Positions 23,820 through 32,782 of a DNA stretch of 64,000 nt are shown piece by piece. A program made the position numbers and the translations under genes. The notes under the pieces are model-generated. The model was not told the origin of the DNA, did not search any database, and saw only the letters and a list, made by a program, of their open reading frames with translations. Each line of letters starts with the position of its first letter. The first letter of the stretch is position 1. Source of the stretch: Peptostreptococcaceae bacterium pGA-8 (lineage in GTDB: Bacteria; Bacillota; Clostridia; Peptostreptococcales; Anaerovoracaceae); NCBI GenBank assembly GCA_900112915.1, contig FONK01000001.1, positions 62,001-126,000 on the forward strand, given 5' to 3'.

Positions 23820-26624
23820 GTGGCCAATAGAATAAAAGGTATTACTGTTGAGATTGGTGGAGATACTACTGGTCTTGATAAAGCCTTAAAAGGTGTGAAT
23901 TCTACAATTAAATCAACGCAGTCACAACTTCGTGATGTGAACAGGCTATTAAAACTTGATCCTTCCAACGCAAAGTTGCTTGCTCAAAAACAACAGTTAC
24001 TTCAAAAGGAAATCTCTGAAACAAGTGAAAAGCTTAATGCCTTAAAGGAAGCAGACAAACAAGCAAAAGTTCAGCTTGAAAATGGAGAACTTGGTCAAGA
24101 TAAGTATGATGCCCTTCAAAGAGAAATTATCGAAACAGAAAATAATCTGAAATCTCTACAGGAAGAAGCAAAAAAAGTACCATCAGCATTGTCTGTTTCT
24201 ATGAAAGAGGCAGGAGATAAAATTAAAGAAGTTGGAGATAAGACTACCGAAGTTGGTAAAGGTCTATCTACTCATGTTACAGCACCTATCGTAGCGATGG
24301 GTGCTGCTTCTTTAAAGGCATTTAATGATGTTGATGCTGGTATGGATATAATTGTCCAAAAAACAGGTGCGTCAGGTAAAGCCTTAAATGAAATGCAAGA
24401 TAGCATGAAAAATCTTGCGACTTCAATTCCTACAGATTTTGAAACAGCAGGTGCTGCTATTGGTGAAGTAAATACTAGATTTGGTCTTACCGGTAAAAAG
24501 CTAGAAGAACTTTCTGGTAAATTTATAAAATTTGCTCAGCTTAATAATACAGATGTATCAACAGCCATTGATAATACGCAGAAGGTTATTTCTGCTTTTG
24601 GACTTAAGGCAGAAGATGCAGGAACTTTACTTGATACCATGAATGCTGTAGGTCAAAGAACTGGCATCAGTATGGATACTCTTGCGAGGAGCATGGTCAC
24701 AAACTCTGCAGCACTTCAGCAACTAGGATTTTCTGCAAGTGATGCTGCGAACTTCTTAGGAAATGTTGAAATGTCCGGTGCAGATACTTCACAGGTTATG
24801 ACAGGACTTACAAAGGCACTTGCTACTGCTACAGCTAATGGAAAGCCAATGAAAGAGGCCCTTAAAGATATTCAAGATAGCATGGTAAATGCAAAATCTG
24901 ATACTGAAGGCTTAGAGGCTGCCTATGAACTCTTTGGTAAAAGAGCAGGCGGGGCAATTTATCAAGCGTGTAAGAATGGTTCACTATCTTTCGAGGAACT
25001 AGGGACATCATTAAAGGACAATATTGGAAATGTAGATAGCACATTTAATGAAACCTTAGATCCAATTGATAAGTTTCAGACCTCTCTTAATAGCTTAAAG
25101 ATAGTAGGAGCTGATGTTGGTAATTCGCTTATGACAGTTCTTGCACCGATGCTTACCAAGTTCTCAGAGATGATGAAATCCTTAAATGAAAGGTGGAATA
25201 GTCTATCTCCTGGTATGCAAGATGCCATTGTAAAAATTGCTCTTATTGCAGCAACCGTGGGGCCGGTTCTAGTTGTAATAGGAAAAGTCATCACAGCAGT
25301 TGGAACAATTACATCTGCACTTGGTGGACTTATAGGACTACTTGGAGGAACAGCCACCGCGACTACAGCAGTGGGCGTTGCAGGAGGTGCAAGTGCAGCA
25401 GGAACAGCAGCCGCAGGTACTGCCGCTGGCGGGGCAGCAGTTGGCTTTGGAGCACTTAATGTTTCACTTCTTCCAATTATAGGAATTATTGCAGCTATCA
25501 TAGCAGCAGTAGTGGCCATCATTGCCATTATAAAAAATTGGGGTGCTATTACAGAATGGTTCAAAGGCTTATGGGAAACAGTGTCCACTGCAATCATGAG
25601 TATTTGGCAGAATATATCCGACTTCTTTAAAGGAATATGGGAAGGTCTAGTTAGTATCTTCACTACAGTTTGGGAAACTATAAAAAATGTACTTACTGTG
25701 GCACTGATGTTTATTGTAGAACTTATTACTGCTTACTTTGAACTAATCACGCTTCCATTTAGATTTATTTGGGAAAACTGCAAAGAAACCATTATGGCTG
25801 TGTGGGAGGCTATAAAGACTGTAGTAAGCACTGCGCTTGATGCTATTTTGCAGGTTATTACAACCATAATGACTGACATTTCTACTTTTATAAGTACTAC
25901 ATGGAATGCTATAAAAACAGTCGTTACTACTGTAATAAATGCCATTTTATCTGTGATTACATCTATTTTTAACATCATAAAAAATGTAGCTACTACAGTT
26001 TGGAATGCAATTAAATCAGTTATTTCTACTGTGGCAGATGGGATTAAGAATAGGGTAAGTTCAGTTTTTAATGCTGTATCAAGTATTGTAAGTTCTATAT
26101 TTAATGGAATCAAAAGTACTGCAGTATCCATTTGGAATGGTATAAAGAGTGCTATTGTTACACCAATTGAGGCTGCAAAGAATAAGGTTAAAAATGTGGT
26201 GGATGCAATTAAAGGTTTCTTTGCTGGTATTAGCTTAAAGCTGCCACATATTAAACTTCCTCATTTTAGCGTTACAGGAAAATTATCCATTATGCCACCA
26301 TCAGTTCCACACTTGTCTATTAACTGGTATAAGGAAGGTGGAATCATGAAAAGTCCCACCTTGTTTGGAATGAATGGTAGCTCACTGATGGCAGGAGGAG
26401 AAGCAGGACCTGAAGCAATTCTTCCTCTTAGAGGTTTCTATAATCAGCTTGAAAGAATGCTAGATCAGAAACTTAATACTTCAGGAATGGAAAAGTATCT
26501 ATCTATTATTGCTGATAATAGTACCAAGGGAATTTACCTGGAAGATGGAACTTTAGTTGGTCATCTTCTTCCTGAAATTGATAAAGGCCTAGGAAAACTT
26601 GCATTAAGGAGGGAGAGAGGTTGA
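23820..26624 (+). CDS. Tape measure protein
   Basis: A 934-residue tail length ruler. The first 130 residues are coiled coil (G-L-D-K-A-L-K-G-V-N, then long Q/K/E helices). Residues about 480-580 are hydrophobic with several possible membrane-crossing helices. From 590 to 770 the protein repeats T-x-W-x-x-I-K-x-x-(I/V) units, typical of tape measures that eject into the membrane. Its length suggests a tail of roughly 140 nm by the usual 0.15 nm per residue rule. It starts at GTG 23820 after AAAGGAGGGG. Confidence 0.9.
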   Translation: MANRIKGITVEIGGDTTGLDKALKGVNSTIKSTQSQLRDVNRLLKLDPSNAKLLAQKQQLLQKEISETSEKLNALKEADKQAKVQLENGELGQDKYDALQREIIETENNLKSLQEEAKKVPSALSVSMKEAGDKIKEVGDKTTEVGKGLSTHVTAPIVAMGAASLKAFNDVDAGMDIIVQKTGASGKALNEMQDSMKNLATSIPTDFETAGAAIGEVNTRFGLTGKKLEELSGKFIKFAQLNNTDVSTAIDNTQKVISAFGLKAEDAGTLLDTMNAVGQRTGISMDTLARSMVTNSAALQQLGFSASDAANFLGNVEMSGADTSQVMTGLTKALATATANGKPMKEALKDIQDSMVNAKSDTEGLEAAYELFGKRAGGAIYQACKNGSLSFEELGTSLKDNIGNVDSTFNETLDPIDKFQTSLNSLKIVGADVGNSLMTVLAPMLTKFSEMMKSLNERWNSLSPGMQDAIVKIALIAATVGPVLVVIGKVITAVGTITSALGGLIGLLGGTATATTAVGVAGGASAAGTAAAGTAAGGAAVGFGALNVSLLPIIGIIAAIIAAVVAIIAIIKNWGAITEWFKGLWETVSTAIMSIWQNISDFFKGIWEGLVSIFTTVWETIKNVLTVALMFIVELITAYFELITLPFRFIWENCKETIMAVWEAIKTVVSTALDAILQVITTIMTDISTFISTTWNAIKTVVTTVINAILSVITSIFNIIKNVATTVWNAIKSVISTVADGIKNRVSSVFNAVSSIVSSIFNGIKSTAVSIWNGIKSAIVTPIEAAKNKVKNVVDAIKGFFAGISLKLPHIKLPHFSVTGKLSIMPPSVPHLSINWYKEGGIMKSPTLFGMNGSSLMAGGEAGPEAILPLRGFYNQLERMLDQKLNTSGMEKYLSIIADNSTKGIYLEDGTLVGHLLPEIDKGLGKLALRRERG

Positions 26625-27259
26625 TAAGTGTAATTATTGATGGAATAAATATCTGTGAAAAATATAAGGTGACACTTGAGAGTTTTGAAATTGGTATGCC
26701 AGAGCCAAAACTTGTAAAGGTTCAAATTCCAGGAAGAGATGGAGAACTAGATATGAGTGAAGCCTTAAGTGGATATATTAATTATGGTAATAGAGAAATT
26801 ACGATTCAGCTTGGTATTACAGGAGATGACAAGGTGAGCGAGAAAAAGAAACAGCAAGTACTAGTGCTTACTGCAGGTAAAAAAGTTAAACTAAGTTTTA
26901 CTCATCTTGATGGATATTTTTTAGGCAGATGTACTCCAGTTTCAATAACTAGAGAGTTTGCTCATCATACGCTTACCCTGTCTTTTTCATGTGATCCATA
27001 CAGGTATCAAAATACTGAGACAGTAGAAACAAGAAACCTAACAGAAACGCCTATTAATTTAATCTGTGTTAATACCATTATGCCGGTTTCACCAACCATT
27101 GAAACCAGTGCAAATGCGAAGGTTAGGTTTAAAGATAAGACATTCGATCTTCAAGAGGGAGTACACAGGCTAGGTATTGTGTTTAGTGAAGGAAGAAATA
27201 CATTAAATGTTAGCGGAAGTGGAACAATAAAAGTGAAATATAGGAGGGGAGAAATGTAA
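26621..27259 (+). CDS. Distal tail protein (Dit)
   Basis: A 212-residue distal tail protein. It starts with I-S-V-I-I-D-G-I-N-I-C, followed by E-I-G-M-P-E-P-K, I-P-G-R-D-G-E-L-D and I-T-R-E-F-A-H-H-T-L-T-L-S-F-S-C-D-P-Y, which mark the Dit N-terminal domain. The C-terminal half is a galectin-like beta sandwich. It forms the hub at the tail tip. TTG 26621 follows AAGGAGGG and overlaps the tape measure stop. Confidence 0.85.
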   Translation: MISVIIDGINICEKYKVTLESFEIGMPEPKLVKVQIPGRDGELDMSEALSGYINYGNREITIQLGITGDDKVSEKKKQQVLVLTAGKKVKLSFTHLDGYFLGRCTPVSITREFAHHTLTLSFSCDPYRYQNTETVETRNLTETPINLICVNTIMPVSPTIETSANAKVRFKDKTFDLQEGVHRLGIVFSEGRNTLNVSGSGTIKVKYRRGEM

Positions 27260-28878
27260 TGTATAAAATTTATAGCGATAAAGAACTTATTTATGATCCG
27301 TCAAATCCAGAATACATGATTACAGAAGGAAACCTCAAATTAGAACTTAACACTTCCGGGATGCTTACCTTTACGATTCCAAAGGATAATCCAAGCTACG
27401 GAAGAATAAAACTAATGAAGTCTATCATCACTCTATATGACGATGATAGGCTTCTTTTTAGAGGTAGAGCTTATGCTCCAACAATAGACTTATTTTGCAA
27501 TGACCAGGTTGAATGCGAAGGAGAGCTTGCTTTCTTTAATGATAGTGTTCAGCCACCTTTTAATTATGAGGTAGGTGATGTAAAAACACTTTTTACAAAA
27601 ATCATCGAAAATCATAATGCCAGTGTATCGGAAGATAAGAAATTTTTAGTAGGAAATGTTACTGTCACGAACAATACTTCTGAAGGAAATATTGTTCGCT
27701 CATCTATAGAATATCTTTCAACCTGGGATGTTCTAAAAGAGAAGTTCCTAAAGCTTTTAGGAGGATACCTTTGGATAAGGCATGAAGGAACTAAGATCTA
27801 CATTGATTATCTTAAAGACTTAAACTTCATAGGAAATCAAGAAGTGACGCAGTGTATAAATTTGATTGACGCTAAAAAAGAAGTTACTTCAGACAATCTT
27901 GCGACAGTGATTATTCCTCTTGGCGCAAGACTTAAAAACGATGATGGAGAAGATACAAATGAATATCTTACTCTAAAAAAATTAACAGGAAAGATTACAG
28001 TTGAAGATAAAAAAGGAATTGAAAGCTATGGTCTTATTACAAAAGTAGTCCACCATGAAAACATAACGGATGCGACTAATCTATTAAAGGCTGGACAGAG
28101 AGATCTAGCAGAGGCATTAGGTGTTACAACTACAATAACTCTTTCAGCAGCAGATCTTTCAAGGGCGGGATATAAAGTCTCGCCTTTTTCAATTGGAACA
28201 TATATCCCTGTAAAAGTATCAAATCTATCTATAGATAAGAAGATGATTATTAAATCCATTTCTATAGATCTTCTTAGTCCTGAAAGTAATAGCATCACAA
28301 TTGGTAGCTCAGAAAGGTCATTTACGCAGGAACAAATCAATACCAAAGAAACAATCAAAACTGTAAATAGAAATCTAGAAGAAAGTATTAAAGCTGCTAG
28401 TGCAGTGGCTACAGTTCGTGCTGTAAGAGAGGCAAACTCTAACATTAATCAGTCTGCAGAACAAATTAGAAGTGAAGTATCAGATGCCTACTATAACAAG
28501 GAAAAAGCTGATGAATTATTAGAGTCCATCAGAACCATTATTACGCAGACTGCAAGTGGTATAGAGCTAACCTTCAATCAATATAAATCAGAGCAAGCCA
28601 AGATTAATGGTGATACATCAAACAGATTTGCTGAAATTACGAAATATATAAGATTTGTTGATGGAGATATTTTGCTGGGTGAAGAAGGTAATCCATTAAC
28701 TCTTCGAATAGAAAATGACAGAATTAATTTTATAGAAAATGGTGCAAGTAGTGCTTATTGGCAGAATAGAAAATTCTATGCAGTGGACGGTGAATTTATT
28801 AATAGTTTGAAGCTTGGAAAGTTTGCCTTTATTCCAAGGCCAACTGGGAATTTAAGTTTTACAAAGGTGGTGGATTAA
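27259..28878 (+). CDS. Tail-associated protein (Tal), endopeptidase-type tail tip
   Basis: A 539-residue protein of the 'phage minor structural protein, N-terminal' family that follows Dit. The first 350 residues form the gp27-like hub, with S-N-P-E-Y-M-I-T-E-G-N-L near the start, P-P-F-N-Y-E-V-G-D-V and Y-L-S-T-W-D-V-L. Residues 375-470 are coiled coil and should trimerise. The short C-terminal part after V-D-G-D-I-L-L-G-E is beta-rich. It probably plugs the tail and helps in penetration of the wall; no catalytic residues are evident. Confidence 0.85.
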   Translation: MYKIYSDKELIYDPSNPEYMITEGNLKLELNTSGMLTFTIPKDNPSYGRIKLMKSIITLYDDDRLLFRGRAYAPTIDLFCNDQVECEGELAFFNDSVQPPFNYEVGDVKTLFTKIIENHNASVSEDKKFLVGNVTVTNNTSEGNIVRSSIEYLSTWDVLKEKFLKLLGGYLWIRHEGTKIYIDYLKDLNFIGNQEVTQCINLIDAKKEVTSDNLATVIIPLGARLKNDDGEDTNEYLTLKKLTGKITVEDKKGIESYGLITKVVHHENITDATNLLKAGQRDLAEALGVTTTITLSAADLSRAGYKVSPFSIGTYIPVKVSNLSIDKKMIIKSISIDLLSPESNSITIGSSERSFTQEQINTKETIKTVNRNLEESIKAASAVATVRAVREANSNINQSAEQIRSEVSDAYYNKEKADELLESIRTIITQTASGIELTFNQYKSEQAKINGDTSNRFAEITKYIRFVDGDILLGEEGNPLTLRIENDRINFIENGASSAYWQNRKFYAVDGEFINSLKLGKFAFIPRPTGNLSFTKVVD

Positions 28879-30669
28879 ATGGCAAGCAGTGGTTCATTTA
28901 GTACAAGTAGTTATGATGTACGATATTTAAATTTTTATTGGAGCGTAGCTAGTCAATCAATAGATAGCAATCAAACGGTGATAAATTGGAGCCTTAAAGG
29001 AGGTGGTGGCAATAGCTATTCATGGTACATGGCAGGTAATTTTAGAGTAGTTATAAATGGTTCTGTAGTGTATAGTTCATCTTCAAGAATACAACTTTAC
29101 AATGGAACAACTGTAGCTAGTGGTTCATTTAAAATTAATCATAATTCAGATGGCACTAAGAGTTTTAGTGCAAGTGCAGAAGCGGGGATTTACACATACG
29201 CAGTTAATTGCTCAGGCAGCGGTTCATGGTCATTACCTACAATTGCAAGGGCTACTCAGCCAACAGTTAGTAAAACAAGTGCTACATATGAGGATCAAAT
29301 TGTTATTAATCTTCCAAGAGCATCTAGTAATTTCACACATACAATTCAAGCAGGTGTTGACGGAAAACTATCTTTTATGAATATTGCCACAGGAGTAGGA
29401 ACTTCATATACTTGGACAATTCCAAAAGACTGGGCTAAGTATCTACCAACTAAATCTCATAAAATTAGAGTTAGAGCAATAACCTATTCTGGAAGTACGC
29501 AAATAGGTACGAAAGAAGCCAGGTCAATAAGTGTTTCACCTACATCAGATATGAAACCTGTAGTATCAATCTCTCTTTCTGATGATATGAAATATAAGGA
29601 TAAATATGGCGGTTTTGTAAAAGGACAGTCAAAGATTAGAGCAAAATTAACTGAAAAGTTATATGCTGGAACGACTGTAAGCTCAAGGTCACTGTCTTTA
29701 AATGGTGTTAACTATCAAACTTCAGAGCAGGTTTCTGAGGTGATTATAAGTACTTCACAGACTATAAGTGCATCAGTCACAGATGCTCGTGGTCTTACAG
29801 GATCTACTAGTGTAAAGCCAACGGTTTATGATTGGTTTATTCCAAAGATAGGAATATTTCGTGCTGAAAGATGTAACTCAAGTGGAAGTAGTGATGAGGT
29901 CGGTAATTATATTAGACTTGATTATTCGGTTGAAGTTGCACCTGTTAATAACAAGAACGCTAAGTCTTTAAAGTATGGATATAAGAAACAATCAGATACT
30001 TCATGGACAATAAAGGATATTGCACTAAGTAGCTATTCAAAATCTGGAAATGTAGTCATACCTGCAAGTGGAGAGTATTCCTGGGATGTAAAAATTGACG
30101 TAAAGGATGATTTTACAACAGCTACTTTGTCTCTAAAAGTTGGTACTGCCTATGTGCTTATGGATTTTCATAAGTCTGGAAGAGGAATAGCTATTGGTAA
30201 GGTTTCAGAGCGAGAGAAGATGTTTGAAATTGCCAGAGATTTTGAAGTTAAGCTGAAAGGTGAAACTATAGAAACCTATATTAAAAACCAAATATTAAAG
30301 TCTTATCCCGTAGGAAGTATTTTCATTACGACTAATAATGTTAATCCATCAAATTTTATAGGAGGAAAATGGAGCAGGTTTGCTAAAGGAAGAACTTTAA
30401 TCGGGGTTGATGAAAATGATGCTGACTTTAAGAACTCTAAAAAGACTGGGGGAAGTAAAGATCTTCCATTACCTTTAGTTGGTGAAATGGGGTATGGAAC
30501 TGGAAAGGGATATTTTTTGAACACAACCACAATGACAAAGTATGGTAGCACAGGTAGAGGATGGGATATCCGGGCTAGTAATGAAATTAAGCCGAATGTG
30601 AGAAAACCTACCAATTACAATAAATTAGAGCCATACATTACAACATATATTTGGGAAAGGATTAGTTAG
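28879..30669 (+). CDS. DUF859-type tail/receptor-binding protein
   Basis: A 596-residue tail fibre-like protein. The N-terminal 120 residues (S-G-S-F-S-T-S-S-Y-D, N-W-S-L-K-G-G-G-G, I-N-H-N-S-D-G-T-K-S-F) match DUF859 phage minor structural proteins. The middle has immunoglobulin-like beta repeats. The C-terminus begins Y-P-V-G-S-I-F-I and continues with G-G-K-W-S-R-F-A-K-G-R-T-L-I-G-V-D, the collar-like module of receptor-binding tips. It probably decides host binding. It starts directly after the Tal stop and ends before a terminator. Confidence 0.8.
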   Translation: MASSGSFSTSSYDVRYLNFYWSVASQSIDSNQTVINWSLKGGGGNSYSWYMAGNFRVVINGSVVYSSSSRIQLYNGTTVASGSFKINHNSDGTKSFSASAEAGIYTYAVNCSGSGSWSLPTIARATQPTVSKTSATYEDQIVINLPRASSNFTHTIQAGVDGKLSFMNIATGVGTSYTWTIPKDWAKYLPTKSHKIRVRAITYSGSTQIGTKEARSISVSPTSDMKPVVSISLSDDMKYKDKYGGFVKGQSKIRAKLTEKLYAGTTVSSRSLSLNGVNYQTSEQVSEVIISTSQTISASVTDARGLTGSTSVKPTVYDWFIPKIGIFRAERCNSSGSSDEVGNYIRLDYSVEVAPVNNKNAKSLKYGYKKQSDTSWTIKDIALSSYSKSGNVVIPASGEYSWDVKIDVKDDFTTATLSLKVGTAYVLMDFHKSGRGIAIGKVSEREKMFEIARDFEVKLKGETIETYIKNQILKSYPVGSIFITTNNVNPSNFIGGKWSRFAKGRTLIGVDENDADFKNSKKTGGSKDLPLPLVGEMGYGTGKGYFLNTTTMTKYGSTGRGWDIRASNEIKPNVRKPTNYNKLEPYITTYIWERIS

Positions 30670-30670
30670 T

Positions 30671-30695
30671 AGCAGCTAGAAATAGCTGTTTTTTT
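30671..30695 (+). terminator. Terminator after the tail operon
   Basis: CAGCT (30673-30677) pairs with AGCTG (30684-30688), followed by TTTTTTT. It lies between the tail fibre and holin genes. Confidence 0.6.
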
Positions 30696-30716
30696 ATTAC
30701 AAAGGAGGAATTTAAT

Positions 30717-31127
30717 ATGAAAGAATTTTGGAGTATGATCCAGCTTGCTTTTGCTGGAGTTGGAGGATGGCTTGGATATTTTTTGGGCGGGTGTGATGGA
30801 CTTATCATCGCACTCGTTTTATTTGTAGTCATTGATTACATCACAGGGGTGATGTGTGCTGTGGTAGATAGGAAATTATCCAGTGCAGTAGGATTTAAAG
30901 GCATCTTTAGAAAGGTGGTTATTTTTATGCTTGTTGGTATTGCTAACATCATTGATGTGCAGGTGATTAAGTCTGGAAGTGTACTAAGAACCGCAGTGGT
31001 TTTCTTTTACCTTTCAAATGAGGGTCTATCACTTATTGAAAACTCCGTTCATCTAGGACTACCTGTTCCTGAAAAGCTAAAGGCAGTATTAAAGCAGCTA
31101 AACGATAAGGAGGAAAATCATGAGTAA
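30717..31127 (+). CDS. Phage holin (toxin secretion/phage lysis holin family)
   Basis: A 136-residue membrane protein with at least three hydrophobic segments: residues 8-25, 32-52 and 70-88. V-V-I-D-Y-I-T-G and A-V-G-F-K-G-I-F-R-K are the family signature. The charged C-terminus is cytoplasmic. Holins form pores that let the endolysin reach the wall. AAAGGAGG precedes ATG 30717, and the endolysin gene starts 8 bases before the stop. Confidence 0.9.
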   Translation: MKEFWSMIQLAFAGVGGWLGYFLGGCDGLIIALVLFVVIDYITGVMCAVVDRKLSSAVGFKGIFRKVVIFMLVGIANIIDVQVIKSGSVLRTAVVFFYLSNEGLSLIENSVHLGLPVPEKLKAVLKQLNDKEENHE

Positions 31128-32106
31128 CAGTTCATTAGTTAGTATAGTAAATTACAGTCCAAACCATAGTGGACGAAGAAATCAGCCCATTACAAAAATT
31201 GCTATTCACCATACAGCTGGCGCTGTGAGTGCAGCAACTATCGGTCAGATTTTTAAGCCGACTTCAAGACAGGCATCGTGTAATTATGGAATCGGAAATG
31301 ATAACAAAATCGTTTTATGTGTAGATGAGAGTAACCGCTCTTGGTGTACATCATCTTCTTGGTGTGATAACAGAGCCGTCACTATTGAAGTAGCCAATTC
31401 AAGTAACGGAGGCAATTGGCCTGTAAGCGATAGAGTGCTTGCTACCTTGATTGATTTAGTTACGGATATCTGTAGAAGAAATGGCATCAAGAATTGTACC
31501 TATACAGGTGGAAAAGATGGCGTATTACAAAAACATGAGTGGTATGCGGCTACCAACTGTCCAGGACCTTATCTTGGTAGCAAATTTACCTACATTGCAA
31601 GTGAGGTCAACAAAAGACTACATGGTGGAAGTTCAGCATCACCAGTGACACAAGGCTCATCTTTATATAGGGTGAGAAAGTCATGGTCTGACGCAAAGAG
31701 TCAAAAAGGTGCATTTAGAAATTTAGATAATGCAAAGAAGTGTGCCAATGCAAATCCGGGATATTCTGTATATGATGCAAACGGAAATGCCGTATATCCA
31801 GTAGCAAACGCACCATCAAAGAGCATTGATAGCTTAGCAAGAGAGGTAATTGCAGGAAACTGGGGTAACGGACAGGATAGAGTTAACCGACTAAGAGCAG
31901 CAGGCTATAATTACAATGCTGTTCAAAATAGAGTAAATGAAATCTTATCTGGAAGTGCAAGTAAACCTGCTGGAAAATCCATTGACACCTTAGCACGTGA
32001 GATTATCCGAGGTGATTGGGGTAACGGACAGAATCGAAAAAATAGACTTGAAAGAGCAGGATACGATTATAACGCAGTGCAAAGACGAGTAAATGAACTC
32101 TTATAA
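31120..32106 (+). CDS. Endolysin: N-acetylmuramoyl-L-alanine amidase with two CW_7 repeats
   Basis: A 328-residue lysin. Residues 20-165 are an Amidase_2 (PGRP-like) zinc amidase with I-A-I-H-H-T-A-G at 27-34 and the late N-C-P-G zinc/catalytic region. Residues about 185-230 are a linker resembling a small peptidoglycan-binding repeat. Two CW_7 wall-binding modules follow, each with S-I-D-x-L-A-R-E and W-G-N-G-Q and ending V-N-E-(I/L)-L. No signal peptide, so export depends on the holin. It cuts the wall for phage release. Confidence 0.92.
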   Translation: MSNSSLVSIVNYSPNHSGRRNQPITKIAIHHTAGAVSAATIGQIFKPTSRQASCNYGIGNDNKIVLCVDESNRSWCTSSSWCDNRAVTIEVANSSNGGNWPVSDRVLATLIDLVTDICRRNGIKNCTYTGGKDGVLQKHEWYAATNCPGPYLGSKFTYIASEVNKRLHGGSSASPVTQGSSLYRVRKSWSDAKSQKGAFRNLDNAKKCANANPGYSVYDANGNAVYPVANAPSKSIDSLAREVIAGNWGNGQDRVNRLRAAGYNYNAVQNRVNEILSGSASKPAGKSIDTLAREIIRGDWGNGQNRKNRLERAGYDYNAVQRRVNELL

Positions 32107-32118
32107 CTAATGACAAAC

Positions 32119-32160
32119 AATGCCTACTTTAGAGAAATCTAGGGTAGGCATTATTTTTTT
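32119..32160 (+). terminator. Terminator after the lysis genes
   Basis: AATGCCTAC (32119-32127) pairs perfectly with GTAGGCATT (32144-32152), then a T-run. It separates late genes from the second replication block. Confidence 0.8.
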
Positions 32161-32179
32161 TGAAATTTTTTATAAATAC

Positions 32180-32219
32180 CGTCAGATTTTACCTTCTCCC
32201 AAGGCTACCTAATAGAAGG
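32180..32219 (+). repeat. 40-bp phage repeat, copy 2
   Basis: CGTCAGATTTT ... CAAGGCTACCTAATAGAAGG, about 36 bases before the start of the next gene and preceded by a stop in the frame that would match the sigma-like tail. Thus here it is not part of a full gene. Confidence 0.75.
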
Positions 32220-32255
32220 GCAAAAGAAAAGTTCTTCAGAAACGGAGGTAGAAAA

Positions 32256-32444
32256 ATGAAACATAAACTTTTAATCAGTGTTTCAAAAGAACCAAAAGCA
32301 GATGGCTATGCAAATTGCAAGACCATTAAGCTAAGGGAAAGACTTATCAGATTCTTTCTTGGAAAGAAATCAGACATTATGGTTTTTATTCCAAGCAATA
32401 GGATTGATGAGATTTCCATTCAAAATGAAGGGGGTGAGAGATAG
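32256..32444 (+). CDS. Small hypothetical protein (62 aa)
   Basis: A 62-residue protein starting at ATG 32256 with AACGGAGGTAG upstream. It begins with a beta-like stretch (L-L-I-S-V-S-K-E) and contains I-R-F-F-L-G-K-K-S-D-I-M-V-F-I-P. It is the first gene of the DUF2800-DUF2815-PolA block and its stop overlaps the next GTG. No family is recognised. The longer in-frame codon at 32160 would read through repeat copy 2 and is rejected. Confidence 0.6.
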   Translation: MKHKLLISVSKEPKADGYANCKTIKLRERLIRFFLGKKSDIMVFIPSNRIDEISIQNEGGER

Positions 32445-32782
32445 TGGATACCAAACAAAAATATGAATTAATGATGGATGCGTCAAAATTACTTAGGTCA
32501 TTGTCTGATGTAGTAGAGTCAATTGCAATTGCCAATAAGGATACTACTTATATTGAGGCAGATGCAAAAGTTATTGAGGAAAAGCAAGCAAAGGCTTTAG
32601 TGGAAGATAAGAAATTGAACCTTGAAGATGTAAGGTCAGTTCTTGCAAAACTCAGTCAACATGGGAAAACTGCAGAGGTTAAAGAGCTGATTGTTAAGTT
32701 TGGCGGAACGAAGTTATCTGATGTACCAAAGGGAAACTACAGTCAGCTATTAAAAGAAGCGGAGGAAATCAAAATTGACTAG
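32444..32782 (+). CDS. Phage hypothetical protein (112 aa) before DUF2800
   Basis: A 112-residue helical, charged protein. The N-terminal 60 residues form a coiled-coil-like helix. The C-terminal part D-V-R-S-V-L-A-K-L-S, followed by E-L-I-V-K-F-G-G-T-K-L-S-D-V, resembles the short domain found in other proteins before DUF2800 in such phages (sometimes compared with an rRNA-biogenesis-like motif). Function is unknown. GTG 32444 follows GGGGGTGAG and overlaps the preceding stop by one base. Confidence 0.65.
   Translation: MDTKQKYELMMDASKLLRSLSDVVESIAIANKDTTYIEADAKVIEEKQAKALVEDKKLNLEDVRSVLAKLSQHGKTAEVKELIVKFGGTKLSDVPKGNYSQLLKEAEEIKID

Noticed and set aside
25076-25663. 195-codon minus-strand frame opposite the tape measure
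   Set aside because: Low-complexity Ala/Pro/Thr antisense of the hydrophobic region of the tape measure.
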